A DNA stretch of 16,973 nt from Acidobacteriota bacterium (GTDB lineage: Bacteria; Acidobacteriota; Blastocatellia; Pyrinomonadales; Pyrinomonadaceae): the NCBI GenBank assembly GCA_023391155.1, contig JAEWBM010000126.1:1-16973 (forward strand), written 5' to 3'. A program made the translations under genes and the position numbers. This document shows positions 1 through 7,501 of the stretch, piece by piece; positions within the stretch are counted from its first letter, which is position 1, and the number at the start of each line of letters is the position of its first letter. A model generated the notes under the pieces. It saw only the letters and a list, made by a program, of their open reading frames with translations, ran no database searches and was not told the origin of the DNA.

Positions 1-36
1 GCCAAGCGGGGTATTTTCCTTTGATCAACCGAAAAA

Positions 37-3000
37 CTAGAAGTTCAATTTTCCGGAGAACTGGATCCTTCGCGAGAAGCTAAGGACCGTATTATTGATC
101 TGCCCGACAGACGAGCTCGTGTAAAGCATCGCCGCATCTGACAAACCGTAAGTCGGCGTATTGGTAAGGTTCTTTGCATCAACGCGAAGCTCGAAGTTCA
201 CCGTTTCAGTGAACCGGAACTTCTTGGCAAGTGACGCATCGGTTTGGAACTGACGCGGGCCGATGAAGTAATTTCGGCCGGTGTTCCCCAGCTCGCCGGG
301 CTCCGGCTGCGAAAGCTGATCCAGCTGTTCCGGGGTAAACCAGTACCAAATACCGTTCCTATCAACTCGGCTTCCCAGATTTCGCGGACATCCGCCGCAG
401 CTCACCGGGGATTGCACCACCTGACTGATGGTATTCCGCCCCGAATAGAACGTATAGGGACGCCCCGATGCCAAATTGAACAGGCCCGAAAGCTGCCATC
501 CGCCGATCACCCAGTCAAGGGCCTTCGACATACCGCGGCCGAATGCACGGTCGCGGCCGATCGGGATCTCCCAAACGTAATACGCTTGAAGAGCATGCCG
601 ACGGTCAAAGTCTGACCACGAATAGTTCAGCGAACGATCATTGATGTTATACGGCGTGTTCGATGCCGACTGTGCACTGCCGCGGTTAGCGGTTGCGAAG
701 GTCGGGTCAAACGAACGCGTGTCCTTCGAGATCGAGTAGGTGTAGGCCACCTGATAGCTCAATCCCTGTGACATACGCTTGCGAACGATGAACTCGAGGC
801 CGTTGTACCGCGAAAGGTCGTTGGTCTCAAGTACGTTCAATGCTCCAGTGAACTGCGGATAAGCTTGCAGGAAATAGGGATTTCCGAAGGCCTGTCCGAT
901 CAGCTGCTGTCCTGTGGCTGTACAGTAACCGTTGGCTACGTCGGCCGAGGTGCATGTACGCTGCGACACGACATGGGCTGCGGTACCGACGCTGCCGCCG
1001 GTCGTGCCCGAACCCATCGTTGTCGAGATCGCAGGAATAGACTTAAACGTAACTGTACCGGCCGGGTTATTTGTGCCGGTAAACAGATAGTTGATCAAGC
1101 ACACGTCGTTCGAACCGCCCCGCGCCTCGTTGAAAGCATCGAGGAACGTCTGTCCTCCGCAACGCGGATCGGACGCAAAGATATCCACCTGGTTGCGGTC
1201 ATAAGCACCGAAAAGGTGAACGCCGCGGCGGCCGATATAGTTGACCTCCAGAACGTTTCCGCCCCAGATCTCGCGCTGAACACCGGCGAACCACGCATGG
1301 CTCTCCGGGAACTGGATGTCCGGATCGAGCGTGACGATGCTGGCCGTCGAAAAATCAGGCGGTTGCCGCAAATCGCTCGGTGAGGCGATCGGCGGTATCG
1401 CCGGAATGCCGTCCCTGATCAAAAGGTTCTGCGAACCGATGCCGGAAGCAACGTACTGATATGTGTTGCCCGGTGCACTCTGATAGACAAAGTTCGCGAA
1501 CACCTGTGACGGAAAACGGTCATATGACAACCTATAGTTCGCCCGGACCGATGTTTTTCCATCGTTGAACGGATCCCAAGCGAACCCGACCGACGGTGAA
1601 AAGTTATTCCAGTCGTTTTCGTAGAGGTCGCCTTCTTCCCAACGTAGAGCGTTGGTTGGCGGTGCCCCGATCGTGAACGGTTGTCCCGGCCTTAAGAGCG
1701 GTAAACCCTCGGAACTCGGGCTCATCTTGACCTCCCAACGGAGCCCGAGATCTAGCGTAAGATTCGGCCACGCCCTCCAAGTATCCTGAACATAAAAGTC
1801 GTATTCCGGATAGTTGGCCTTATAGATCCATCGAGTTCCCGGCGGCGCAAATGCGTTCGGGTTGTCAGGACTCACCACGAATCCCTGTGAGAACGACCCG
1901 ATGCGTCCAATATAGTTGTTGATAGCACCGAGCAATAAATTGCGATCGTTTGTATTGATCCCCTGATTGGTAGCGGGTACGCCCCAACCCGTGAAGTCGC
2001 TCTGGCCCGTGCCAAAGCCTATTTGCGGCTCGATCTGGCCGCCGGCCGATGAACGATCATCGATCTGGTTGCCAAAACGGAAATTGATACCGAACTTCAG
2101 CGTGTGCGGGGACAGATCATAGGTCATATTGTCTACGAACTGCCACGTGCGCGACGTACGAGCGTTGTACGCAAAGTTGCGGTCAAAGTCGCTCACCGTG
2201 TTGAGGATGAACGGCACACCGGGATTCGCGGCCGGGTATGCGAACTGGAATCCGAAACGGTTCATACCGAAAATGAACTCATTCGCAAACCGAGCCGAGG
2301 GTGCCCAGCGATAGTTGATCGCAAGGTTCTTCGGTGTTCGGAAAGTGTCGATCCAGTTCGGGCCGTCTTGAATACGCTGCAACCCGGCATTGGCGATGTC
2401 GCCAAAGGTGTTTTGCTCGCCCTGTGCCCAGCGTACATACACGCTGTTGTTGTCATTGATGTTTACGTCAAAACGCATTGAGAGGTCATACTGCTTCTCG
2501 GTCTGCGGTGCGACGAACTGGAGTCTGCCGGTGTTGAGGCCGTCACCGAAGAAATAGTTATTCGGCCCCTGCTGACTTTGGAGCAGGCCCATGATATACG
2601 GGTCCGGCGTGATCGGACGGCCCGTTACGGCATTGTAATACTGAATACAGGGGCTTTCTGCCGGATTCGGTGCCGGCAAAGAGGTCGGACAGTCCGGATA
2701 ACGCGGTGAACCGTCCGGGTTGACAGCTGCTCCCGTCGGAAATGTGGTCGAAACGTTGGTGCCAGCCGGCGCATTTCTACCGCCCTGAACGTAACGGATA
2801 ATGCCCTGCTGTGCGAGCGGCGTGTAAACCGTAAGTGTTTGAAGCCGTGTCTCGCTCGCTCTCAACATCTGTAAGTTTACAAAGAAAAAAGCACGGTCGC
2901 GAAGAAATCCGGCTTTCGTACCTTCGCCAAATCCGGGATTAAACAGTGGCCCGCCAAGGCTTCCGCCGTAAATGTGCTGAACGAATTGACGCTTATCAAT

Positions 3001-3825
3001 GCCCTGCTTGTTGAATTCCCATTCGTTCGCGTGGAAACGCGGCGTCTGGTAATACTCAAAGAGGTTGCCCGAGAACCGGTTTGAACCCGAACGCGTCGTC
3101 AAACTGACCTGTGCTCCCGAGGAACGTCCCAGTTCCGCGGTAAAGTTACTCGTGATGATCTGGACTTCACGGATCGAATCCGGATTAGGCCGCAGAGGAG
3201 TAAAGTTCGAACCGCCCGCCGTCGATTCGTTGATGTCGATACCATCGAGCGTAAAGTTGAACGCACGGTCGCGAGAGCCATGAACATGTATGCCGCCGCC
3301 GGTATTCGCGCCGACAGTCACACCTGGCTGGTAGTTCAACAGATCGAACGGGTTACGGCCGCGCGCTCCGACGATCGGAAGCGCCTCGACCTCCCGGGTG
3401 TCGAGCGTCGTGCCCACGTTCCCGGATGTTGCCGTCGTGACCAGGTCCGCCGTGTCCTCTACCGTCACCACAGCTGAAACGTCGCCGACCTCCATCTCTA
3501 CGTTGATCGTCGCCGGTATATTTACAAGCACTTGGTTCCGTGTAGAAACAAAACGCTTAAAGCCGGCTTGTTCGACCGAGACGGAGTAAATGCCCGGCTC
3601 GACAAGGTCGAAAACATAGCCGCCGCTGTCACTCGTGGTCCCCGTGCGGCTGACGTTGGTCGCTTCGTTAGTGAGTGTAACTGTCGCGCCCGCAACTGCC
3701 GCACCTGAGCTGTCGGTCACGGTTCCCGTTACACGGGATGTCGTGCCCTGTGCGACAGCAAAAATGCATAGGGAAAGCATTAACGCGGTGAATGCAAATG
3801 CTCTCGCAAAAGGATGTTTGCCCAT
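37..3825 (-). CDS. Oar-like TonB-dependent outer-membrane receptor
   Basis: Predicted outer-membrane beta-barrel of about 1,262 residues. In this family such proteins import large substrates or act in surface adhesion; the substrate here is unknown. Residues 1-26 form a signal peptide ending in VAQ. Residues 28-115 are a carboxypeptidase-regulatory-like fold (RVTGTVTDSSG, then GGYVFDLVEPGIY). Residues 135-255 look like a plug domain (LDGIDINE, SGSNRFSGN). The rest is beta-rich and ends in a C-terminal Phe (SGKLNF), as expected for BAM-dependent insertion. I see no obvious TonB box. Four paired cysteines (CxxC, C-x9-C, C-x13-C, C-x19-C) lie in predicted loops. The start at 3825 is chosen because GGAGGA lies 5 bases upstream and the signal peptide begins there; the frame stays open another 30 codons, but that extension is not signal-like and would start inside the promoter. 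The gene is monocistronic by layout. Family assignment is firm; substrate is not. Confidence 0.93.
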   Translation of the reverse strand: MGKHPFARAFAFTALMLSLCIFAVAQGTTSRVTGTVTDSSGAAVAGATVTLTNEATNVSRTGTTSDSGGYVFDLVEPGIYSVSVEQAGFKRFVSTRNQVLVNIPATINVEMEVGDVSAVVTVEDTADLVTTATSGNVGTTLDTREVEALPIVGARGRNPFDLLNYQPGVTVGANTGGGIHVHGSRDRAFNFTLDGIDINESTAGGSNFTPLRPNPDSIREVQIITSNFTAELGRSSGAQVSLTTRSGSNRFSGNLFEYYQTPRFHANEWEFNKQGIDKRQFVQHIYGGSLGGPLFNPGFGEGTKAGFLRDRAFFFVNLQMLRASETRLQTLTVYTPLAQQGIIRYVQGGRNAPAGTNVSTTFPTGAAVNPDGSPRYPDCPTSLPAPNPAESPCIQYYNAVTGRPITPDPYIMGLLQSQQGPNNYFFGDGLNTGRLQFVAPQTEKQYDLSMRFDVNINDNNSVYVRWAQGEQNTFGDIANAGLQRIQDGPNWIDTFRTPKNLAINYRWAPSARFANEFIFGMNRFGFQFAYPAANPGVPFILNTVSDFDRNFAYNARTSRTWQFVDNMTYDLSPHTLKFGINFRFGNQIDDRSSAGGQIEPQIGFGTGQSDFTGWGVPATNQGINTNDRNLLLGAINNYIGRIGSFSQGFVVSPDNPNAFAPPGTRWIYKANYPEYDFYVQDTWRAWPNLTLDLGLRWEVKMSPSSEGLPLLRPGQPFTIGAPPTNALRWEEGDLYENDWNNFSPSVGFAWDPFNDGKTSVRANYRLSYDRFPSQVFANFVYQSAPGNTYQYVASGIGSQNLLIRDGIPAIPPIASPSDLRQPPDFSTASIVTLDPDIQFPESHAWFAGVQREIWGGNVLEVNYIGRRGVHLFGAYDRNQVDIFASDPRCGGQTFLDAFNEARGGSNDVCLINYLFTGTNNPAGTVTFKSIPAISTTMGSGTTGGSVGTAAHVVSQRTCTSADVANGYCTATGQQLIGQAFGNPYFLQAYPQFTGALNVLETNDLSRYNGLEFIVRKRMSQGLSYQVAYTYSISKDTRSFDPTFATANRGSAQSASNTPYNINDRSLNYSWSDFDRRHALQAYYVWEIPIGRDRAFGRGMSKALDWVIGGWQLSGLFNLASGRPYTFYSGRNTISQVVQSPVSCGGCPRNLGSRVDRNGIWYWFTPEQLDQLSQPEPGELGNTGRNYFIGPRQFQTDASLAKKFRFTETVNFELRVDAKNLTNTPTYGLSDAAMLYTSSSVGQINNTVLSFSRRIQFSGKLNF

Positions 3826-3903
3826 CGTATTCCTCCAAGTTTTGGTTTTAGTCGTATAAGTATTCCTTATGGTAAAAAGGTATACGTGAAGAAAATATGA
3901 TGT

Positions 3904-3932
3904 AAGATAACACACTTTTTAAAAAGTGTTAA
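3904..3932 (-). promoter_or_regulatory. Predicted sigma70-type promoter of the Oar-like receptor
   Basis: On the minus strand, TTAACA (3932-3927; 5 of 6 matches to the -35 consensus) is followed by a 17-base spacer and TATCTT (3909-3904; 4 of 6). Transcription would start near 3897, giving a leader of about 72 bases before the ATG at 3825. The leader contains a 5-bp inverted repeat, ATAAG/CTTAT, at 3856-3870. The spacer is almost entirely a perfect palindrome. The promoter is inferred from sequence only. Confidence 0.5.
3912..3929. promoter_or_regulatory. 18-bp perfect palindrome, probable operator in promoter spacer
   Basis: ACACTTTTTAAAAAGTGT is its own reverse complement over all 18 bases (centre between 3920 and 3921). 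It lies between the predicted -35 and -10 elements of the receptor gene, where a bound dimer would block polymerase or, in MerR-style systems, distort the spacer. It is not a convincing terminator: the stem has an A/T core with no unpaired loop. The regulator is unknown and is not evident in the window. Confidence 0.5.
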
Positions 3933-3935
3933 CCG

Positions 3936-3948
3936 AAAAGTAACTTTT
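3936..3948. promoter_or_regulatory. Second dyad with the same half-site
   Basis: AAAAGT-A-ACTTTT is a 6-1-6 inverted repeat that reuses the AAAAGT/ACTTTT half-site of the 18-bp palindrome. Its centre (3942) is 21.5 bp from the first centre (3920.5), close to two turns of B-DNA. This puts both sites on the same helix face just upstream of the -35 element. That arrangement suggests cooperative binding of one dimeric regulator. AT-richness makes chance possible. Confidence 0.35.
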
Positions 3949-3988
3949 ATTGGTTATCGGTGAAGAAAGGTGAAATACGGCGTGAGAA

Positions 3989-4957
3989 TCAGCGAACATG
4001 GGCAATTATTACACCCGATGCGCCTACTGCATATCCGAATTTCTTTTCCATGTAGAGGCCGTATAGGCTCGAGTCCGTTCCGCTCTCTTGTTTGAGCCAA
4101 GTCTTGCCCTTGTCGCCGGACCGAAGAATGGTGCCGCCGTGGCCGACGATCCAGCCATTCTTATCATCTGCAAAGTCCACTCTCATGAAAGTCGCGGGAA
4201 AAGCGGTAGGCACCGTCTCCCAGGTCCGCCCGCCGTTCTCGGTTCTCAAGATCGTCCCGCGGCCGCCGACGGCCCAGCCGTCATTGCTGTCGCGGAAATC
4301 GACGTTATACAGCGCCCGTTCGGTTCCCGACTGCTGCTTGACCCAAGACCGGCCCGCATCGGACGAATACAGGATCGCCCCGCGGTCCCCAACAAGCCAC
4401 ACCTTTGAGCTGCCCACAAAATCCAGATGGAAGATCTCAGCTTTGGTCGGAACTATCACGCGTTGCCATGTCTCGCCGCCGTCTTCCGTCCGCATCACGA
4501 GCGAATCGATCACATCCTCGTTGCTGTTTAACACCGAACCGACGATGATCCCCCGCTTCTTATCCGCGAAACGGATGCTAAGAAACTCCGGTGTTCCCGT
4601 AACCACATCACCGGGATTCACGATCGCGGTCTCTTGCCAGGTCCGGCCTGCATTCGATGTAACGAACATCTTTCGCCCGGCGACCAAATAGCCGTTATCG
4701 GCGTTGCGGAAATAGATCTCGTTTATATTCTCCGATATTTTGAGTTCGTGTTCGTTCCAAGTGCGCCCGCCGTCATTCGTCCACGCGAGAAAGCCATTGT
4801 CCCCTGCTATCCATCCCCGCTGAGCTGACGTGAAAAAGACCGCGATCAGATCGCCGTCGCAATCAACCTTGCCTGTTATCCATGACGGCTGCGCAGATGC
4901 CGTAATGGCCAGCGCCAAAATAAACGAACAGATGATTAGGGCTCTCGGTCTAAACAA
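3989..4957 (-). CDS. Secreted Ycf48-like/BNR-type seven-bladed beta-propeller protein
   Basis: A 322-residue exported protein with a signal peptide at residues 1-22 (ends in ASAQ). The rest is a chain of repeats of the type GW.VG..GTIL.T.NGG.TW, at about residues 48-67, 88-107, 135-165, 186-206, 227-247, 268-288 and 307-322. That gives seven blades. The last one stops after its inner strands, so the N-terminal stretch before blade one (around WITGKVDCDGDLIAVFF) probably closes the ring. The family includes the photosystem II assembly factor Ycf48. In non-photosynthetic bacteria such proteins are mostly uncharacterised scaffolds, so I infer an envelope assembly or binding role only. The start codon is TTG, supported by AAAGGAG 6-7 bases upstream. 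It lies between the VIT-VWA gene and the receptor, same strand, with 120 and 163 bp gaps. Confidence 0.85.
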   Translation of the reverse strand: MFRPRALIICSFILALAITASAQPSWITGKVDCDGDLIAVFFTSAQRGWIAGDNGFLAWTNDGGRTWNEHELKISENINEIYFRNADNGYLVAGRKMFVTSNAGRTWQETAIVNPGDVVTGTPEFLSIRFADKKRGIIVGSVLNSNEDVIDSLVMRTEDGGETWQRVIVPTKAEIFHLDFVGSSKVWLVGDRGAILYSSDAGRSWVKQQSGTERALYNVDFRDSNDGWAVGGRGTILRTENGGRTWETVPTAFPATFMRVDFADDKNGWIVGHGGTILRSGDKGKTWLKQESGTDSSLYGLYMEKKFGYAVGASGVIIAHVR

Positions 4958-4984
4958 AACGATCTCCTTTCATTTGTGTGAAGA

Positions 4985-5044
4985 AAATGGGTGAATCACT
5001 CTTACGCTTATAATAGCGAAACTCGAGAATGATTTCACCCATTT
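4985..5044. promoter_or_regulatory. Long inverted repeat enclosing a -10-like element
   Basis: AAATGGGTGAA (4985-4995) pairs perfectly with TTCACCCATTT (5034-5044). The match continues inward as ATCA/TGAT after one bulged T, giving about 14 paired positions around a 31-base loop. The loop holds a smaller dyad, CGCT-TATAAT-AGCG (5005-5018). On the minus strand TATTAT (5015-5010) could be a -10 for the propeller gene, with GTGAAA 17 bases upstream as a weak -35 inside the outer arm. On the minus strand the distal arm is followed by TTTTCTTC, so it may instead terminate the VIT-VWA transcript. I cannot decide between operator and terminator. Confidence 0.4.
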
Positions 5045-5077
5045 GACGGCGTACAATGGCTCAATTTGCCGTATCGA

Positions 5078-7309
5078 TCACTTTTCCACCCGGTAAATCT
5101 TATCGTTATATATAACGGCCACCTCCTCTCCCAGGGCAAAGTACTGTCCGAGTGCCGCTTCCCGCGTCAGTAGTTCAAAGTACTCCTCCGACCCGAACTT
5201 CACCCTAACCATTGGGAGCCGGCTATCCTCCGCGATCTCTGCGTCCGTCCAGACGCCGTCCTTCAGAAGAAAGTTCTTGTTCGCCACAAACTGATTTCGT
5301 TCGGTGTCTCGGACCAGAATGCTTTCCTCATCTTCCCTCGCGGGGCTTAGCTGGGCGTTTGCCTTCATACGATTTTGCTGCACGCTCATCTGCACGGCAT
5401 CGGCGCCGCTTCGGGCTTCCATCGCTACCCTAGCCGAAGCTGCCGGGCGTCCCATACCCATACCTACACCCCGTTCAGATCCATCGGTCGCCAGATAAGA
5501 TGTATATGGCGTAACTATTCCGTACCTCGTCCCGAGACTGACCACCTCGTCCTTCAGCTCCTTTGATTCGCCGTTGACGCGGATCTCCTCGATCAGCCAA
5601 CCTACCCGCCGCGTTGCCCACAGCCTCGGCAAAAAGTCGTTGGCAGTTGTTTCTTTCGGGAATGAGAGCTCCTCATACGTGAAAGACCTTGTGTCGCTCC
5701 CGGTCTTACCCCTCAGCCGAAGCGTAACGTCGCGAAGATCCCTCTCGTTTCGATACCGGCCGATCATCGTAAGCTGCATCCCGCGGAAAAGGTCGCCCGG
5801 CTTTCGCGGATAGATCAGGTCCGCCTCCACGCCGCCCAGATCGATCTCGACATTTGACAGCACCGGTGAGCTCACGCGTGTAAAGAAATTCGATACTTTT
5901 ATCTCAAGGTCTTCTTTCGGCTGAACATAATCCGATACCCCGCCGTTCTCCGAACCCAGTTTGTCCAGGAGCAGCGTGTTCACGTCATATCCGAATCCAA
6001 AAGGAAATATCCGGACATCGACGCGTTTCTCCTTTGACAGGTTTGCGATTATCTTTTCGGCATTTCTTTCACCAACAGTCGGCAATCCATCGGTCATAAA
6101 TACCAACATCGCCGGCCGGTCTCCGCCTTCGAACTGTTTCAAGGCGGCGATGAGCGCGTCATTTATATTCGTGCCCCCACTCGGCCGCAACTTCTTAATA
6201 AATTCCTCGCCCCTTTGCTTGCCGGCAGAATCCGCGCGCAGAAGTCCCGATGCCATCAGATGCTCCTCGCCGGCAAAGCTGATCACATTGAACCTGTCAC
6301 CCTCGCGAAGCGTACGGATCCCAAATAGCAACGCCGACCGAGCCTTCTCCATCTTCCCTTCGTCCGCCATCGAACCGCTCGTGTCGAGGACGAAGACGAT
6401 GTCCTTGTTCGCGACCTCTCGCTCCGATATATCGTCCCGCGGAGAAAGGCTCAGCAGGAAATAGCCGTCCTTCCCCGGTTCGCGATAGGTCAGCAGGGTC
6501 ATCCCGAAGTCTTCATTCGAAAGCCCGTAAAATAGCTGAAGGTCGCTGTCGTTCCCAGAGGTCTCAAATGTCACCACCGCCCCCGCATCTCCCTTGTTGG
6601 CGATCTCAACCGCATGCGTAGGCGAATAGATATTTCGCAATGCCTCCCGTCCACGTATCTCGATCTTGCCCGACACCGTGCCAAAACTCTGAGCGGGCAT
6701 CGCCGGCCGAGCGATATCGCTGCCTGTTCCCGCGTTCCGCCACAGGTTCCGGCCCGCACCTAGCGGATAGCGATACGCCACAGTTCCCGAATCACCTTTG
6801 AGCACCTGCGTATATTTCAGTTCGAGTTTCTTGTCTGAGTTCGGCGGGATCGGAAAGATCGATGCCTGCAGCAGGTCGCGTCCGGCGTATTCCAATAGCC
6901 CCGGGTCCCTCTGCCGCCTCACGATCTCGTCATAGATCTTCCGTGCCTCTTCCCGCGAACGGACCTCGCCGACCAGGCGCTTGCCGTTCTCCCAGATCGC
7001 AAATTCAACGACCGAGGCCGATTCCGGGATGGGGAAAAAGTACGTCCCCTCCAACGTGAAACGAGTGTCGTTCCTAAATACCTGCTCGACATGCGTGGTC
7101 GCGATCTGTCCCTCAATTTTCGTATCGAGCGTGATCGACTTGACCGGCAGCACACGGGGCAATGGCTCCGGCCTCGGAATCACCGGCGGTCTGCACGGCC
7201 GCCTGTCGCATGGGATCGGGATGATAACCCCTTGTCCCAAGGCCCCGATCGCCCCGATCAAAGAGCCGAACAATACGAAAAGCGCCGCACCGAAATTTCT
7301 TTTTATCAT
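5078..7309 (-). CDS. Exported VIT-domain plus von Willebrand A-domain protein
   Basis: A 743-residue protein with the domain order of inter-alpha-trypsin-inhibitor heavy chains. Residues 1-26 are a signal peptide (ends GALGQ), followed by a Pro-rich stretch with two Cys (CDRRPC). Residues 52-190 match a VIT domain (EEARKIYDEIVRRQRDPGLLE, then ASIFPIPPNSDKKLELKY). The VWA domain spans about residues 302-480 and carries an intact metal-ion-dependent adhesion site: DTSGS (D309, S311, S313), T380 in SGGTN and D407 in MTDG. A beta-rich tail follows. I see no C-terminal membrane helix or sorting signal, so the product is probably periplasmic, secreted or non-covalently surface-bound. The family binds protein ligands through the bound metal; the ligand here is unknown. 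The start at 7309 has AGGGAG about 12 bases upstream, a rather long spacing. On the minus strand, TATAGT (7369-7364) is a possible -10 without a good -35. Confidence 0.9.
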   Translation of the reverse strand: MIKRNFGAALFVLFGSLIGAIGALGQGVIIPIPCDRRPCRPPVIPRPEPLPRVLPVKSITLDTKIEGQIATTHVEQVFRNDTRFTLEGTYFFPIPESASVVEFAIWENGKRLVGEVRSREEARKIYDEIVRRQRDPGLLEYAGRDLLQASIFPIPPNSDKKLELKYTQVLKGDSGTVAYRYPLGAGRNLWRNAGTGSDIARPAMPAQSFGTVSGKIEIRGREALRNIYSPTHAVEIANKGDAGAVVTFETSGNDSDLQLFYGLSNEDFGMTLLTYREPGKDGYFLLSLSPRDDISEREVANKDIVFVLDTSGSMADEGKMEKARSALLFGIRTLREGDRFNVISFAGEEHLMASGLLRADSAGKQRGEEFIKKLRPSGGTNINDALIAALKQFEGGDRPAMLVFMTDGLPTVGERNAEKIIANLSKEKRVDVRIFPFGFGYDVNTLLLDKLGSENGGVSDYVQPKEDLEIKVSNFFTRVSSPVLSNVEIDLGGVEADLIYPRKPGDLFRGMQLTMIGRYRNERDLRDVTLRLRGKTGSDTRSFTYEELSFPKETTANDFLPRLWATRRVGWLIEEIRVNGESKELKDEVVSLGTRYGIVTPYTSYLATDGSERGVGMGMGRPAASARVAMEARSGADAVQMSVQQNRMKANAQLSPAREDEESILVRDTERNQFVANKNFLLKDGVWTDAEIAEDSRLPMVRVKFGSEEYFELLTREAALGQYFALGEEVAVIYNDKIYRVEK

Positions 7310-7470
7310 TTATTACACCAGTCTCCCTTTTGCGAACAGCTGAATAGCCCGCATTCGTTGGACACTATAAAGAACGCCTACCGCTGCAAAATCTTGCACC
7401 GCCGCACTCGGAATTAGCCTCGATTGGCCATAGCAGCCAACATTTGTGCAACCGCTCCTCGGCAAACGCG

Positions 7471-7479
7471 TGTTAGAAT
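7471..7479 (+). promoter_or_regulatory. Extended -10 promoter of the unknown secreted protein gene
   Basis: TGT followed by TAGAAT (7474-7479, 5 of 6 matches to the -10 consensus) makes an extended -10 element (TGn). No good -35 is present 16-18 bases upstream, as is usual for extended -10 promoters. Transcription would start near 7486. The GGAGGT ribosome binding site at 7493-7498 and the ATG at 7502 follow at once. The leader would be only about 16 bases. Confidence 0.45.
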
Positions 7480-7501
7480 TTACTTATTCCCCGGAGGTCC
7501 T

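Noticed and set aside
244..3589. Several plus-strand open frames of 60-170 codons opposite the receptor gene
   Set aside because: They are antisense to a well-supported receptor gene, show low-complexity Arg/Ser/Pro-rich composition, and have no plausible ribosome binding site or domain.
3826..3915. A 30-codon N-terminal extension of the receptor
   Set aside because: It would place a start inside the predicted promoter, has no ribosome binding site, and precedes a proper signal peptide with GGAGGA spaced well for the ATG at 3825.
4092..4691. A 199-codon plus-strand frame opposite the propeller gene
   Set aside because: Its Pro/Ser-rich periodicity mirrors the repeats of the real gene on the other strand; it is a shadow frame.
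5961..6464. A 167-codon plus-strand frame opposite the VWA domain
   Set aside because: Antisense to conserved VWA motifs; Ser/Arg-rich with no recognisable features.
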